From assembly GCA_035537875.1 (NCBI GenBank), contig DATLLJ010000060.1, positions 1 to 64,000 on the forward strand: 64,000 bases of DNA, read 5' to 3'. The DNA comes from DATLLJ01 sp035537875 (GTDB lineage: Bacteria; Acidobacteriota; Vicinamibacteria; Vicinamibacterales; CAVVIG01). The notes under the pieces were generated by a model, which saw nothing but the letters and a program-made list of their open reading frames with translations, ran no database searches and was not told where the DNA came from. The position numbers and the translations under genes are program-made. Of the stretch, positions 35,116 to 42,689 are shown piece by piece. Positions within the stretch are counted from its first letter, which is position 1, and each line of letters starts with the position of its first letter.

Positions 35116-36162
35116 ATGTTCGACCCTAATCGCCGACGCCTTCTGACTGGGACCCTCGCCTCGCTGGGACTGGCTGCAATCGGTGACGACGCCCTCGCAG
35201 CGATGGTCCAGTCGGCGCCAACCCCGGCGCAGCGCATCGACGTGCACCATCACTTCGCGCCACCCGCATGGATTGCCGAGGTCAAGGGCCGCCCGCTCCT
35301 TCAGCCGGCCAATACCGCCTGGACACCGGCCCGCTCGATCGAAGACATGGATCGAGGCGGCGTCGCCGCCGCCATGGTCTCCATTACCAATCCCGGACTC
35401 TGGTTCGGCGACATGGCCGCCACGCGACGCGTCGCGCGCGCGTGCAACGAGTACGGGGCGAAACTGGTTCAGGACTACCCGAGCCGCTTCGGCTTGTTCG
35501 CCGCGATGCCCCTGCCCGATGTCGAAGCGACCTTGAACGAGATTGCCTACGCCTACGACACGCTCAAGGCGGACGGCGTGGGCCTGTTTACGAGCTACGG
35601 CGATACGTGGCTCGGCAACCCGGCGTACAGGCCTGTGATGGAAGAGCTCAATCGACGCCGAGCGGTGGTGCATGTGCATCCGACGGCGGCGAACTGCTGC
35701 CGGAACCTCGAATACGCGCCTGGCGTCGGGCCGGGAAGCATGGAGTACGGCACCGACACGACGCGAGCCATCATGGGCGTCACGTTCAGTGGCGACGCGA
35801 CACGCTACCCCGATATCCGGTTCATCTGGTCGCACGCCGGCGGCACGATGCCGTTTCTGGCGGGCCGAATCGACGGCGCTTCGGCCAACGCGAAAGACCG
35901 CCTGCCGGGAGGGTTCTTACAAGAGGTGAAGAAGTTCCACTACGACCTGGCCGGCGCGGCGAACGCGGGAGCCGTCGCCTCGCTTCTGCAGCTCGTCACC
36001 GCCAGTCAGGTCTTGTTCGGTACCGATTTTCCACCGGGCGGCTCCAGCGTCGACGTCGCGAACGCCTTGCGCCGGCTCACTGCCTTCAGTGAGACCGATC
36101 TCCGAGCCGTGGAACGCGACAACGCGCTGCGGCTCGTTCCCAGGCTTCGCGTTACTTCTTGA
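35116..36162 (+). CDS. Amidohydrolase-2 family metal-dependent decarboxylase-like protein
   Basis: The N-terminus has a short Arg-rich leader (FDPNRRRLLTGTLASLGLAAIGDDALA), likely a Tat-type signal. The core begins IDVHHHFAPPAW (metal His residues near 44-46 from ATG 35116) and ends with the conserved FGTDFPPGG Asp. This pattern belongs to the ACMSD/6-methylsalicylate/gamma-resorcylate decarboxylase group, which removes CO2 from aromatic acids. It is divergent from the hydroxylase and dioxygenase operon, so the three activities probably serve one aromatic pathway. Its 3' end overlaps the convergent DUF4136 gene by 11 nt. GTG 35110 is an alternative start. Confidence 0.85.
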   Translation: MFDPNRRRLLTGTLASLGLAAIGDDALAAMVQSAPTPAQRIDVHHHFAPPAWIAEVKGRPLLQPANTAWTPARSIEDMDRGGVAAAMVSITNPGLWFGDMAATRRVARACNEYGAKLVQDYPSRFGLFAAMPLPDVEATLNEIAYAYDTLKADGVGLFTSYGDTWLGNPAYRPVMEELNRRRAVVHVHPTAANCCRNLEYAPGVGPGSMEYGTDTTRAIMGVTFSGDATRYPDIRFIWSHAGGTMPFLAGRIDGASANAKDRLPGGFLQEVKKFHYDLAGAANAGAVASLLQLVTASQVLFGTDFPPGGSSVDVANALRRLTAFSETDLRAVERDNALRLVPRLRVTS

Positions 36163-36685
36163 TCTTCGGTGGATACTCCTTGAGTATCTTCTGCACCGCC
36201 TGCTGAATGCTCTTGTCGCGCTGCTCGGGCTTCGCGGTCGTGTTGACCTCCTTCACGCCCAACCCACGCCACACCACCTGGTTTGTCTTGACGTCGGCGA
36301 TGTCGACCACGAGCGTGCCAACCAGAATCTCGTTGACTCGGATGTCCGTCGTGCCCCAGCCTCCCCCCCAGCCATAGCGGTACGGGCCACCGCCGGTGTT
36401 CCACGCCGTTATGTCCTGCTGCTTGTCGAACGCGACATGGTAGACGATCGCGAGATCGGGAGTCGTATCCGAGCGAGTCAGACCCTTCTTCTTCAGCTCC
36501 GCCTCGAGCGCGTTCACAATGCGATTGTCGATGAGCGGATCGCCGACCTTGGTTCCATCCTTCAGGGTGTAAGTCTTATAGGCATCGAACGTGGCGCTCT
36601 TGTCATAGTCGTAGGTTGTCTTCTGGGCAGCGGCTGCCGTTGGCAGCAGCAGGGTCGCGACCGCGGCGACGATGAACGATCTCAT
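36152..36685 (-). CDS. DUF4136 secreted protein
   Basis: The product has a signal peptide (FIVAAVATLLLPTAAAAQ) and the DUF4136 pattern. TYDYDKSATFDAYKTYTLKDG comes near the start, then DNRIVNALEAELKKKGLTRSDTTPDLAIVYHV, and late VNEILVGTLVVDIADVKTNQVVWRG. It probably lies in the periplasm or on the outer membrane. No lipobox Cys is visible, unlike many family members. Family function is unknown. A decayed relative is at 40212-40354. The gene overlaps the convergent amidohydrolase gene by 11 nt. Confidence 0.9.
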   Translation of the reverse strand: MRSFIVAAVATLLLPTAAAAQKTTYDYDKSATFDAYKTYTLKDGTKVGDPLIDNRIVNALEAELKKKGLTRSDTTPDLAIVYHVAFDKQQDITAWNTGGGPYRYGWGGGWGTTDIRVNEILVGTLVVDIADVKTNQVVWRGLGVKEVNTTAKPEQRDKSIQQAVQKILKEYPPKIKK

Positions 36686-36871
36686 GAGATCCTCCGTACA
36701 GAACGGCGAGAAAGGGCGAGTTGAACGCGTTTATTATCCCTCGCCGCTTAGGAACGGCGAGCACCCCAAAGCTGGCTTCGAGCAAGATTTCCATCACCAG
36801 CTCGACAGTCGGCCCACCACCAGATCATTCCGAACGGTAGATGGACAGTATCTCCGGGGCGCGGCCGGCGG

Positions 36872-36877
36872 TACAAT
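36872..36877 (+). promoter_or_regulatory. Possible -10 (TACAAT) upstream of the glycine-zipper lipoprotein gene
   Basis: GGTACAAT ends 44 nt before ATG 36922. The hexamer matches -10 boxes near rsmI and the CHAD gene in this window. No -35 at proper spacing was found, so this is a weak call. Confidence 0.3.
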
Positions 36878-36921
36878 CGCTAGCCTCGACCCCCGAGAGG
36901 TCTCACATTAGGAGAATCGTC

Positions 36922-37842
36922 ATGACTTTTCGTACTGACTGGACGACGGTCCTCGTTGTTGCTGCGGTCCTCGCAACGGGCTGCAGCCGACAGAGTTCTG
37001 ACGCCGATCAACGTCTCGCGGAGCTCGAGAAGCAGCTCGCGGAAACGCAGCAGAAGCTCGCCGAGAGCACGCCGGGGGCCACACGTGACGCGGCGGCCCC
37101 GGCCGAAACGAGTCCCGCTGCTGCGCCCGCCGCGGCACCGGCCACGCAAAAACCTCCGGCCACGCAAAAACCTCCGGCCACGCAAAAGCCAGCGCCCGCC
37201 GCGAACCCGGCTCTGACCAAGGCGGAAGCTGACAAACTCGTCAGTCAACAGCAGGAGGTAAACGCGAAACAGGCAGAAACCAACGTCCAGCTGCAGCAAC
37301 AGGTCGAGGAGCTGAAGCCGCGGGAATACACGCTGGCTGCCGGGACGATCATTCCCGTCCGCACATCGTCTGAGCTGTCCACGGCGAGGCTCAAAGACGG
37401 ATCCTCCTACGACGGGATTCTCGAACGCGATCTCAAGTCTGGCGACGTGGTCATCGCCCCGGCACGCTCGCGCGTCACCGGCGTCGTCGTCACGAGCGAT
37501 CCGGGCGGGCGCGTCAAGGGCACCGCCAGCCTGACGATCGGCGTGCGAGCGATCGTCGGCGCGAAGGGCCAGGTGATCGCCTTGTCGACCGATACCTACG
37601 CAGTTGATGCCGAGAGCACGAAGAAGAAGGACGCGGTGCGCACCGGCATCGCGACCGGTGTGGGCGCGCTCATCGGCGGCATCGCGGGAGGAGGTCAGGG
37701 CGCGGCGATCGGCGCGGGCGCGGGCGCTGCTGCGGGTGTCGGCACGAACATGGCTACTCGCGGAGCGGCGGCCGTCATCCCCGCGGAGGAGCTCATCGAG
37801 TTCCGTTTGACGTCACCCGTGACCGTCGTGTTGCAGCCGTAG
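36922..37842 (+). CDS. Lipoprotein with coiled coil, TQKPPA repeats and glycine zipper
   Basis: The 306-residue protein has a lipobox (VAAVLATGCS) and should be anchored in a membrane. A coiled coil (AELEKQLAETQQKLAES) follows, then an Ala/Pro linker with the repeat TQKPPA, a second helical stretch (VSQQQEVNAKQAETNVQLQQQVEEL), and a C-terminal domain. The latter contains VVIAPARSRVTGVV, then a glycine-zipper GVGALIGGIAGGGQGAAIG and a final EFRLTSPVTVVLQP. Glycine-zipper segments often embed in the outer membrane; the role is otherwise unknown. TTAGGAGAA lies before ATG 36922 and supports this start. Confidence 0.82.
   Translation: MTFRTDWTTVLVVAAVLATGCSRQSSDADQRLAELEKQLAETQQKLAESTPGATRDAAAPAETSPAAAPAAAPATQKPPATQKPPATQKPAPAANPALTKAEADKLVSQQQEVNAKQAETNVQLQQQVEELKPREYTLAAGTIIPVRTSSELSTARLKDGSSYDGILERDLKSGDVVIAPARSRVTGVVVTSDPGGRVKGTASLTIGVRAIVGAKGQVIALSTDTYAVDAESTKKKDAVRTGIATGVGALIGGIAGGGQGAAIGAGAGAAAGVGTNMATRGAAAVIPAEELIEFRLTSPVTVVLQP
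37141..37194 (+). repeat. Three 18-bp tandem repeats encoding TQKPPA
   Basis: Units at 37141-37158, 37159-37176 and 37177-37194 read GCCACGCAAAA(A/G)C(C/-) and related text; the first two are identical and the third has drifted. They lie in the Pro-rich linker of the lipoprotein gene, where copy number could change without breaking the frame. Confidence 0.75.
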
Positions 37843-37876
37843 ATCCGAAACCCTGTCTTCTCGCCCGGTCGTCCGC

Positions 37877-37911
37877 GGGAGGGAGCACTGTGTTCGGCAG
37901 CGCTCCTTCCC
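37877..37911. terminator. Hairpin between convergent genes, possible bidirectional terminator
   Basis: GGGAGGGAGC at 37877-37886 can pair with GCTCCTTCCC at 37902-37911 (one G-T type pair) across a 15-nt loop. It lies in the 101-bp gap between the convergent lipoprotein and beta-barrel genes. No T-run follows on either side, so termination is plausible, not shown. Confidence 0.35.
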
Positions 37912-37943
37912 ACGTCGGGCCCCGAGAGTGCGGGTGAGGGGGA

Positions 37944-38612
37944 TTAGAACCGGAAGGTCACGCCACCGTTGAAGTCGAAAAGCGTGGCGTACTGTGGGTC
38001 TCCCACCAGGTAGCAACCCCAGTAGGGATCGCACCACCAACCTTCGGCATCCGACTTGATGTAAGCCGGCGTCCACCGCGCCCCGAAACGGATACCGACA
38101 TTGGGTGAGGGATAGAACTTCACGCCGGCTCCCCAGGTGCTCGAAAACTTCGTGACGCTGTCGATGGTCCGATTCACGCCGGCAAGCGTGGTGAATTCCA
38201 CCTCTCCGTAGTTGGTCGCGCCGAACCCTCCCAACAAATATGGTCGGACGGGGCTGTCAGAGGGGCCAAAATTGTAGGCGAAATAACCATGATACGTGGT
38301 GACGCTCATGTCCCCGATTTCACGGGTATCGGTCCCACCAACCTCGAGCTTCGAGGGCTGCATCCCGTATATGAAACCGACCTCTCCCCCTTCACCGAAG
38401 AGCACACCCAAGTCCACTCCCCAGCCGAACGCGTCCTTCGGATCCACGCGGTCGTAGATGTTTCCGTCCGGGGCAAGGAAGGCATCGCCCTCGATGCCAT
38501 CATTGAACGACCAACCGGCAAAGACGCCAACTTCCCCGCGGGTCTGCGCGGAGATGGGGGCGGTGGCCGCTATTACGAGCAGAATCAGACAGAGCACGAG
38601 TCGTTTCAACAT
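37944..38612 (-). CDS. Outer-membrane beta-barrel protein, OmpW/porin-like
   Basis: The 222-residue protein has a signal peptide (LVLCLILLVIAATAPISAQ) and alternating strands of a small barrel: EVGVFAGWSFNDG, GWGVDLGVLFGEGGEVGFIYG, YFAYNFGPSDSPVRPYLLGG and a final ATLFDFNGGVTFRF. The C-terminal Phe is the usual outer-membrane sorting mark. A pair of Cys residues (WCDPYWGC) lies in a late loop and could form a disulfide. GAAAGGACGACC precedes ATG 38612. No substrate can be named. Confidence 0.82.
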   Translation of the reverse strand: MLKRLVLCLILLVIAATAPISAQTRGEVGVFAGWSFNDGIEGDAFLAPDGNIYDRVDPKDAFGWGVDLGVLFGEGGEVGFIYGMQPSKLEVGGTDTREIGDMSVTTYHGYFAYNFGPSDSPVRPYLLGGFGATNYGEVEFTTLAGVNRTIDSVTKFSSTWGAGVKFYPSPNVGIRFGARWTPAYIKSDAEGWWCDPYWGCYLVGDPQYATLFDFNGGVTFRF

Positions 38613-39119
38613 AGGTCGTCCTTTCTGTGACGATTCAGTAGAGCAGTCTCCGGAGGAAATTACGCGACGAGCGTTCCGGAGGTTCATAACGTCTCCTGAA
38701 TCGCAGGTGAACACAGCCCCCAGCCAGATACGGCCGGGTCAGCCGTCTCGTCGCAAGCAACGAACGGACCAATGGGTACCTGCTTCGTTCCATGCGTAAA
38801 CCGTTGTACCAGCACAGCTTGAGCTTCCGTTGCTGGAGTGGGTTCTCGCGGTGGATCTGAAAATCACCACCCGCCGTGATAGGCCCCGTTCACGCGTGTG
38901 GCTTGGATTCTTCGGCCACGTCCTCCAGTCGAGGAAGGCTGGCCTCAGAGGGGACTCGCCATCCCGGTAACCGGGTCGTGACGAGCAGTCGGCGGCCGGT
39001 ATCAAGACGTCGCGGGCCCAAGCGTAGGCATGACAAGCAGAGTACCATGGAGTGGCGCCGGCTGTTCAAGTTCATTCCTGGATTCTCGCCGTGACAGCAT
39101 AAGTCGGACCGGAGGCCCC
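38613..39119. other. Divergent intergenic region of 507 bp without a gene
   Basis: Open frames here have shadow-like composition and none looks like protein. A perfect palindrome CCCGGT-A-ACCGGG sits at 38963-38975 and could be an operator for one of the flanking genes. I saw no tRNA, repeat or pseudogene. Confidence 0.4.
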
Positions 39120-39737
39120 ATGCGACGACCCTTCCCCATGCTTGCAACGATTCTGGTGTTGACGGCCGCCACCGCCGTGGCGAAGGCCAAGTTCACCGAC
39201 ATCTGGACGCCGCCTGGCCTCCAGCCTCTCAGTTTCGTCGGGCAAACCGTGGTCGCCCTGGCCATCAGCGAGGACCTGTCGCTGCGAATGAGCGCCGAAG
39301 AAGCGCTTACCGATGAGTTGTCCAAACGCGGCCTTCGTGGTCTCGCGGCGTATCGTGTCATCCCGCGAGAGGAGTTGCGCGACGCCCAGCGCGCCAAGGG
39401 CTGGTTTCAGGGAGCCAAGGCGACCGGCGTCGTCTCGATGCGGCTGGTCGACCTGTCGAGAGAGTCGAGCCCGGCGGCTGTTGTATGGTCGAGCACGCCG
39501 TACACCTCGTTCTGGGACTACTACCCGTACGGTTGGGGAAACACGTTCACGATCGTGCCGGCGCGCAACGACACGAAGATCGTCATCGAGACGCTCGTGT
39601 ATGACCTGGCTGGCGACCGCCTGATCTGGGCCGGCACGAGCGAGTCGAGCAACGCCAAGAGCGTTCGCGCGCTCGTGGAGGACATCGTTGAGGCCACTGC
39701 AGACGAAATGAGGAAGCGGGGGCTCACGCGTCGTTAG
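39120..39737 (+). CDS. Secreted hypothetical protein, 205 aa
   Basis: The signal peptide (MLATILVLTAATAVAKA) is followed by a soluble domain: TDIWTPPGLQPLSFVGQTVVALAIS, then ALTDELSKRGLRGLAAYRVIPREEL and late VIETLVYDLAGDRLIWAGT. The ending resembles the assembly of DUF4136 proteins (strand, LIWxGxSE, helix) but the family is not clear. A CGGAGG lies before ATG 39120. It may share a common ancestor with the two DUF4136 loci nearby; that is a weak inference. Confidence 0.72.
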   Translation: MRRPFPMLATILVLTAATAVAKAKFTDIWTPPGLQPLSFVGQTVVALAISEDLSLRMSAEEALTDELSKRGLRGLAAYRVIPREELRDAQRAKGWFQGAKATGVVSMRLVDLSRESSPAAVVWSSTPYTSFWDYYPYGWGNTFTIVPARNDTKIVIETLVYDLAGDRLIWAGTSESSNAKSVRALVEDIVEATADEMRKRGLTRR

Positions 39738-39781
39738 GCTTCCCCGACTTCTTGCTCGCGCGCCGGACCACGGCCCGGCCC

Positions 39782-40167
39782 TCAGAAGGGCCCGATACTG
39801 AACAGCACGTTCATCAGCGCCATCGTGCCGACCAGACCGACGAACCCGGCGACAGCCAGCGGAAGCCTGAACGGCGTGCGACCCCTGTCCAGCTCCTTGA
39901 TCTCGTACCAGTACTGAATGCACGCGATCAGCAGCGCCGTCACGCCAAGGACGATCAACATGAGCCAAGATTGCGCGGCCCCTGTGGATTCAGGTCGGGT
40001 GCCCCCTCGTTGGCCTCGTACAGATACTGGAGAAACTTGTAGATGGTGAACCCGAAGCTGATCATCGACAAGGTCGTCCTGATCCACGCCATGAGGGTTC
40101 GATCGGCAGCCATGATCGTCCGCATCCGGGCCATGTCGTCGGCGGTCGGCGGATGATGGTCGGTCAC
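39782..40167 (-). pseudogene. DUF202 (YidH-like) membrane protein gene with one-nucleotide frameshift
   Basis: From GTG 40167 the frame gives a typical DUF202 start: MARMRTIMAADRTLMAWIRTTLSMISFGFTIYKFLQYL, reaching PQGPRNLGSC and a stop. The next frame continues with the remaining two membrane helices (LMLIVLGVTALLIACIQYW and LAVAGFVGLVGTMALMNVL) to 39782. The join is at about 39957-39966, where GGCTCATG would read through as GGCCTCATG with one more C. The protein would be a three-helix inner-membrane protein of unknown role. Sequencing error cannot be excluded. Confidence 0.75.
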
Positions 40168-40211
40168 CGGGCGTCCTTCAAGGCGCTTGGCGCTTCCACG
40201 ACCGGAGCGAA

Positions 40212-40354
40212 CTACTTCTTGGGCGGGAAGTTCTTGAACATCGGTTTGAAATCGAACGTCTTGTCGTAATCGGATCGCACCTTCACCGCGGCATTGCAGT
40301 CGCCGCGGCATACGCAATGAACGCCAGCGTGAGGAGCCGAAGGCATGCCTTCAT
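40212..40354 (-). pseudogene. DUF4136-like gene remnant
   Basis: From ATG 40354 a signal peptide is readable (MKACLRLLTLAFIAYAAATA) and stops soon after at 40283. The next frame reads CNAAVKVRSDYDKTFDFKP, which matches the start of DUF4136 proteins (Cys after the signal, then V-DYDKxxDF). The frame shift lies at about 40290-40300. The remnant ends with a stop at 40212, after about 30 mature residues; family members have about 150 or more. Both a shift and a truncation are present, so this is a decayed gene. The 73 bp between it and cysC show nothing. Confidence 0.55.
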
Positions 40355-40427
40355 TTGCCCAAGTCTACCCGATTGAGGCCCGATGAAGAGCCTTCGCGAC
40401 TGGGTGGCCGGACCGGCACCCGGGGCT

Positions 40428-41000
40428 TCAGTTGCCCGGCCGCACCCGCGTCTGCAGCAGGGGCCTGCCCAGATCGAACTGAAGTACCAAAAGATCGAGG
40501 ATCGACTGGACGTCGGTGTTCACGGGGCTCGCGCTCGTATCGAGACGTAAATCGGCATCGTCGGGGATTTCATAGGGTTCGTCGATGCCGACAAAATGGT
40601 GGATGTCGCCGCGGCGGGCCCGTGCGTACAACCCCTTGACGTCGCGGCTCTCGCAGACGGCGAGCGGCGTGGCGACGTGAACGAGCACGAACCGATCCGG
40701 GCCGATGAGATATCGCGCGCGTTCCCTCGCGTCATCGTACGGCGACATCAATGCGCAGACGGCGACGCCCGAGTTGCGGACTATTTCGGCTGCCCTGGCG
40801 GCGACACGGAGCACGTTCTCGTTCCGATCGCGCCGGCTGAAGCCCAGTTCCCTCGACAACTTCGCCCGAACAGCGTCCCCGTCGAGTGTGACCACGTCGT
40901 ACCCGAACCCGCGCAGCTCACCCTCGAGAGCAACAGCGATTGTGCTCTTGCCCGAACCGCTCAGTCCGGTGAGCCAGACGCAGAATCCTCTATCCTTCAT
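40428..41000 (-). CDS. cysC: Adenylylsulfate kinase (APS kinase)
   Basis: The 190-residue kinase phosphorylates adenosine 5'-phosphosulfate to PAPS. It has the P-loop GLSGSGKST (residues 12-20), the LDGDAVRAKLSRELGFSRRDR segment, and the conserved SPYDDARERAR region that carries the phosphate-acceptor Ser in APS kinases. Its ATG overlaps the sulfotransferase stop by ATGA, so the two are translated together. No sulfate adenylyltransferase (cysN/cysD or sat) is in the window. In this setting it most likely feeds the sulfotransferase, not assimilation. Confidence 0.92.
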   Translation of the reverse strand: MKDRGFCVWLTGLSGSGKSTIAVALEGELRGFGYDVVTLDGDAVRAKLSRELGFSRRDRNENVLRVAARAAEIVRNSGVAVCALMSPYDDARERARYLIGPDRFVLVHVATPLAVCESRDVKGLYARARRGDIHHFVGIDEPYEIPDDADLRLDTSASPVNTDVQSILDLLVLQFDLGRPLLQTRVRPGN

Positions 41001-42079
41001 CAGTGGAGTCGCTCGGCCATCAGCGCCGCATGGATCTGTTCCGCGCGTTCGAGCAGTTCCCGGTCCGCGTCTTCGCCACCTTTTGTCGCGGGCACGTCGC
41101 GCTTGAAGAACGCAGCCACCGTCGGCCCCACGCCCTCGTCGTCCACGTCGAGCCTCGCGCAGATCGCTTCGACCGCCCTCGCCGGATCGGCACAGGAGCT
41201 CTCGTACGAGACAACGATCACGTTGTCCCGGTGAAGCAGCACGTGTTCGAACCCGGCAATCCAGTACGCCAGCCAGTAGTCGATGGTCAGCGGATCCCGG
41301 TTGGCCACCAGCTCGTCCAGGCCCGGAAACCGGATCGGCCGGTGCACCGCGCCAAACTCGTAGTGGCCGAGATCGGCCATGTAGCGACGCACGAATGGCG
41401 ACGCCTCGTGCATTTCGAGAAAGTTCCGATGCTGGCGCAGGAGCGATCGGGCGTGCGCGAGAGGCTGGCGCACCGGTACAAGAATCTTCGCGTCGGGAAA
41501 CATGCGTCCGAGCAGCGCGAGCCGGGCGACGTTCGCGTTGTTCTTCGACAAGTACCGGCCGTCGTTGAGCCGGTCTGGCCGGCGGAGCGCGACAATCTTC
41601 TTCATGTGACTGCTGAAGAAGCCACGTCCATCGCGACTGCTGTCCTCCGGCCGCCAGAGGGCGATGCCGGTGTTGCTGTACTTGTGCGGCCAGAACGTCC
41701 GCCACAGAATCTCCTCGAACGCTTCAGGACTGTCGAACCCCACGTCCATGCCGTCTCCGTGAGCGCGTTCCTTGAGCTCCGCGGTCTGACGGAACGGCCC
41801 GCTCAACCGAGACCACAGCACCGGCGCCAGCACGAAGGGCATGTCACGGTAGGTGTGCGAGGCGAGCGACGGGAAGTGATTGAGCGCCTCGAGCATGAGC
41901 GTGGTGCCGGCGCGCGGAAGGGATGTGATGAAGACGGGGCGGGCGGCGCGCGCCGCGTTGTACGACGCGCCGCACACCATCCCTTCGATGTCCGCCGCCG
42001 TGAGTTGCACGAAAGGGGCGGCAAACGCCACGCGGTGCAGCAGGCGGTCGAGGCGCGAGTAGTTCAGCTCGTACGTCAC
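41000..42079 (-). CDS. PAPS-dependent sulfotransferase family protein
   Basis: The 359-residue protein has the 5'-phosphosulfate-binding loop SLPRAGTTLM (53-62) of the sulfotransferase family. ILVPVRQPLAHARSLLRQH (the 3'-phosphate-binding Arg/Ser pattern) and a C-terminal helical part follow. It should transfer sulfate from PAPS to a hydroxyl or amine of an unknown carbohydrate, lipid or peptide. No signal peptide is seen, so it acts in the cytosol. Its stop overlaps cysC, and its start overlaps the membrane-protein gene upstream by 4 nt. Confidence 0.9.
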   Translation of the reverse strand: MTYELNYSRLDRLLHRVAFAAPFVQLTAADIEGMVCGASYNAARAARPVFITSLPRAGTTLMLEALNHFPSLASHTYRDMPFVLAPVLWSRLSGPFRQTAELKERAHGDGMDVGFDSPEAFEEILWRTFWPHKYSNTGIALWRPEDSSRDGRGFFSSHMKKIVALRRPDRLNDGRYLSKNNANVARLALLGRMFPDAKILVPVRQPLAHARSLLRQHRNFLEMHEASPFVRRYMADLGHYEFGAVHRPIRFPGLDELVANRDPLTIDYWLAYWIAGFEHVLLHRDNVIVVSYESSCADPARAVEAICARLDVDDEGVGPTVAAFFKRDVPATKGGEDADRELLERAEQIHAALMAERLH

Positions 42080-42450
42080 GGTCGATCCCAGAGCCAGTAG
42101 GCGGCGCCCGCAACGATCGTAGTAGCCAGAGCCGTCTCCCAGCGCGACAGAAACGCGAACACGCGCTGCGCCTGCACCAACCCGGCCGCGTGCGCCAGCA
42201 GGATGGGCGCAAGCGCCGCGGCAACGGCCGCGGCGCTTCGGATCAGCAGAGCGCTCATGTGAGAAACGAGGCGTAGCGAGGAGCGCCGCATGACCTTCTC
42301 CCGGGTCGCTTCGTCCAGACTGTCATCGCGCATCGTCGAGGCCGCCTGCCGGGTCGTCACGAGCACGTCGGAGGCGATCCGACCCACACCGGACAGCCAG
42401 AAACCGCCGAAGAACGTCCCGAGCGAGACGATCGCCGTCAGAACGATCAC
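42076..42450 (-). CDS. Small membrane protein, 124 aa
   Basis: The protein has membrane segments at about residues 3-25 (TAIVSLGTFFGGFWLSGVG), 68-90 (LIRSAAAVAAALAPILLAHAA) and 105-120 (ALATTIVAGAAYWLW), with a charged loop of 40 residues between the first two. I know no family. It overlaps genes on both sides by 4 nt, so it is coupled to the sulfotransferase and to the smaller membrane protein. A scaffold or transport role in the sulfo-transfer unit is inference. Confidence 0.75.
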   Translation of the reverse strand: MIVLTAIVSLGTFFGGFWLSGVGRIASDVLVTTRQAASTMRDDSLDEATREKVMRRSSLRLVSHMSALLIRSAAAVAAALAPILLAHAAGLVQAQRVFAFLSRWETALATTIVAGAAYWLWDRP

Positions 42451-42689
42451 GACACCGACGCTTTCGGATCCTCGTCGCCGCTCGAGCGCGAGCTTCTCAG
42501 CGCGGCCGCCAGACGCTTGAGGGGATACCAGACAAAACCGATGATCGCGAAGATGACGGCGCCCACGAAGGCGAGGGCCGTGCCGATGACGCTGAGGCCG
42601 GCCCCTGGGCCGATGTAAGCGCCGGCCGTGGGCGCCGTGGCGATCAGCCAGGCGAGGGCGAGAAAGATGGCCGTCTTCGTTATGGGCAT
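42447..42689 (-). CDS. Small membrane protein with YIGPGAG motif, 80 aa
   Basis: A signal-like first helix (AIFLALAWLIATAPTAG) ends at AYIGPGAGLSVIGTALAF, and a second membrane helix (VGAVIFAIIGFVWYPLKRL) leads to a basic, Ser-rich tail. The YIGPGAG opening and the FVWYPLKR ending recur in short proteins near sulfotransferase or polysaccharide loci in my memory, though I give no family number. It overlaps both neighbours, by 10 nt with the ASST-like gene and 4 nt with the next. Confidence 0.78.
   Translation of the reverse strand: MPITKTAIFLALAWLIATAPTAGAYIGPGAGLSVIGTALAFVGAVIFAIIGFVWYPLKRLAAALRSSRSSGDEDPKASVS

Noticed and set aside
37000..37240. Repeat-rich run suggestive of a CRISPR-like array
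   Set aside because: The 18-bp repeats are in frame and encode TQKPPA in a linker. There are no spacers.
38739..39005. 88-residue minus-strand frame in the 507-bp gap
   Set aside because: The composition is Arg/Ser/Thr-rich with no secondary-structure rhythm and no ribosome-binding site.
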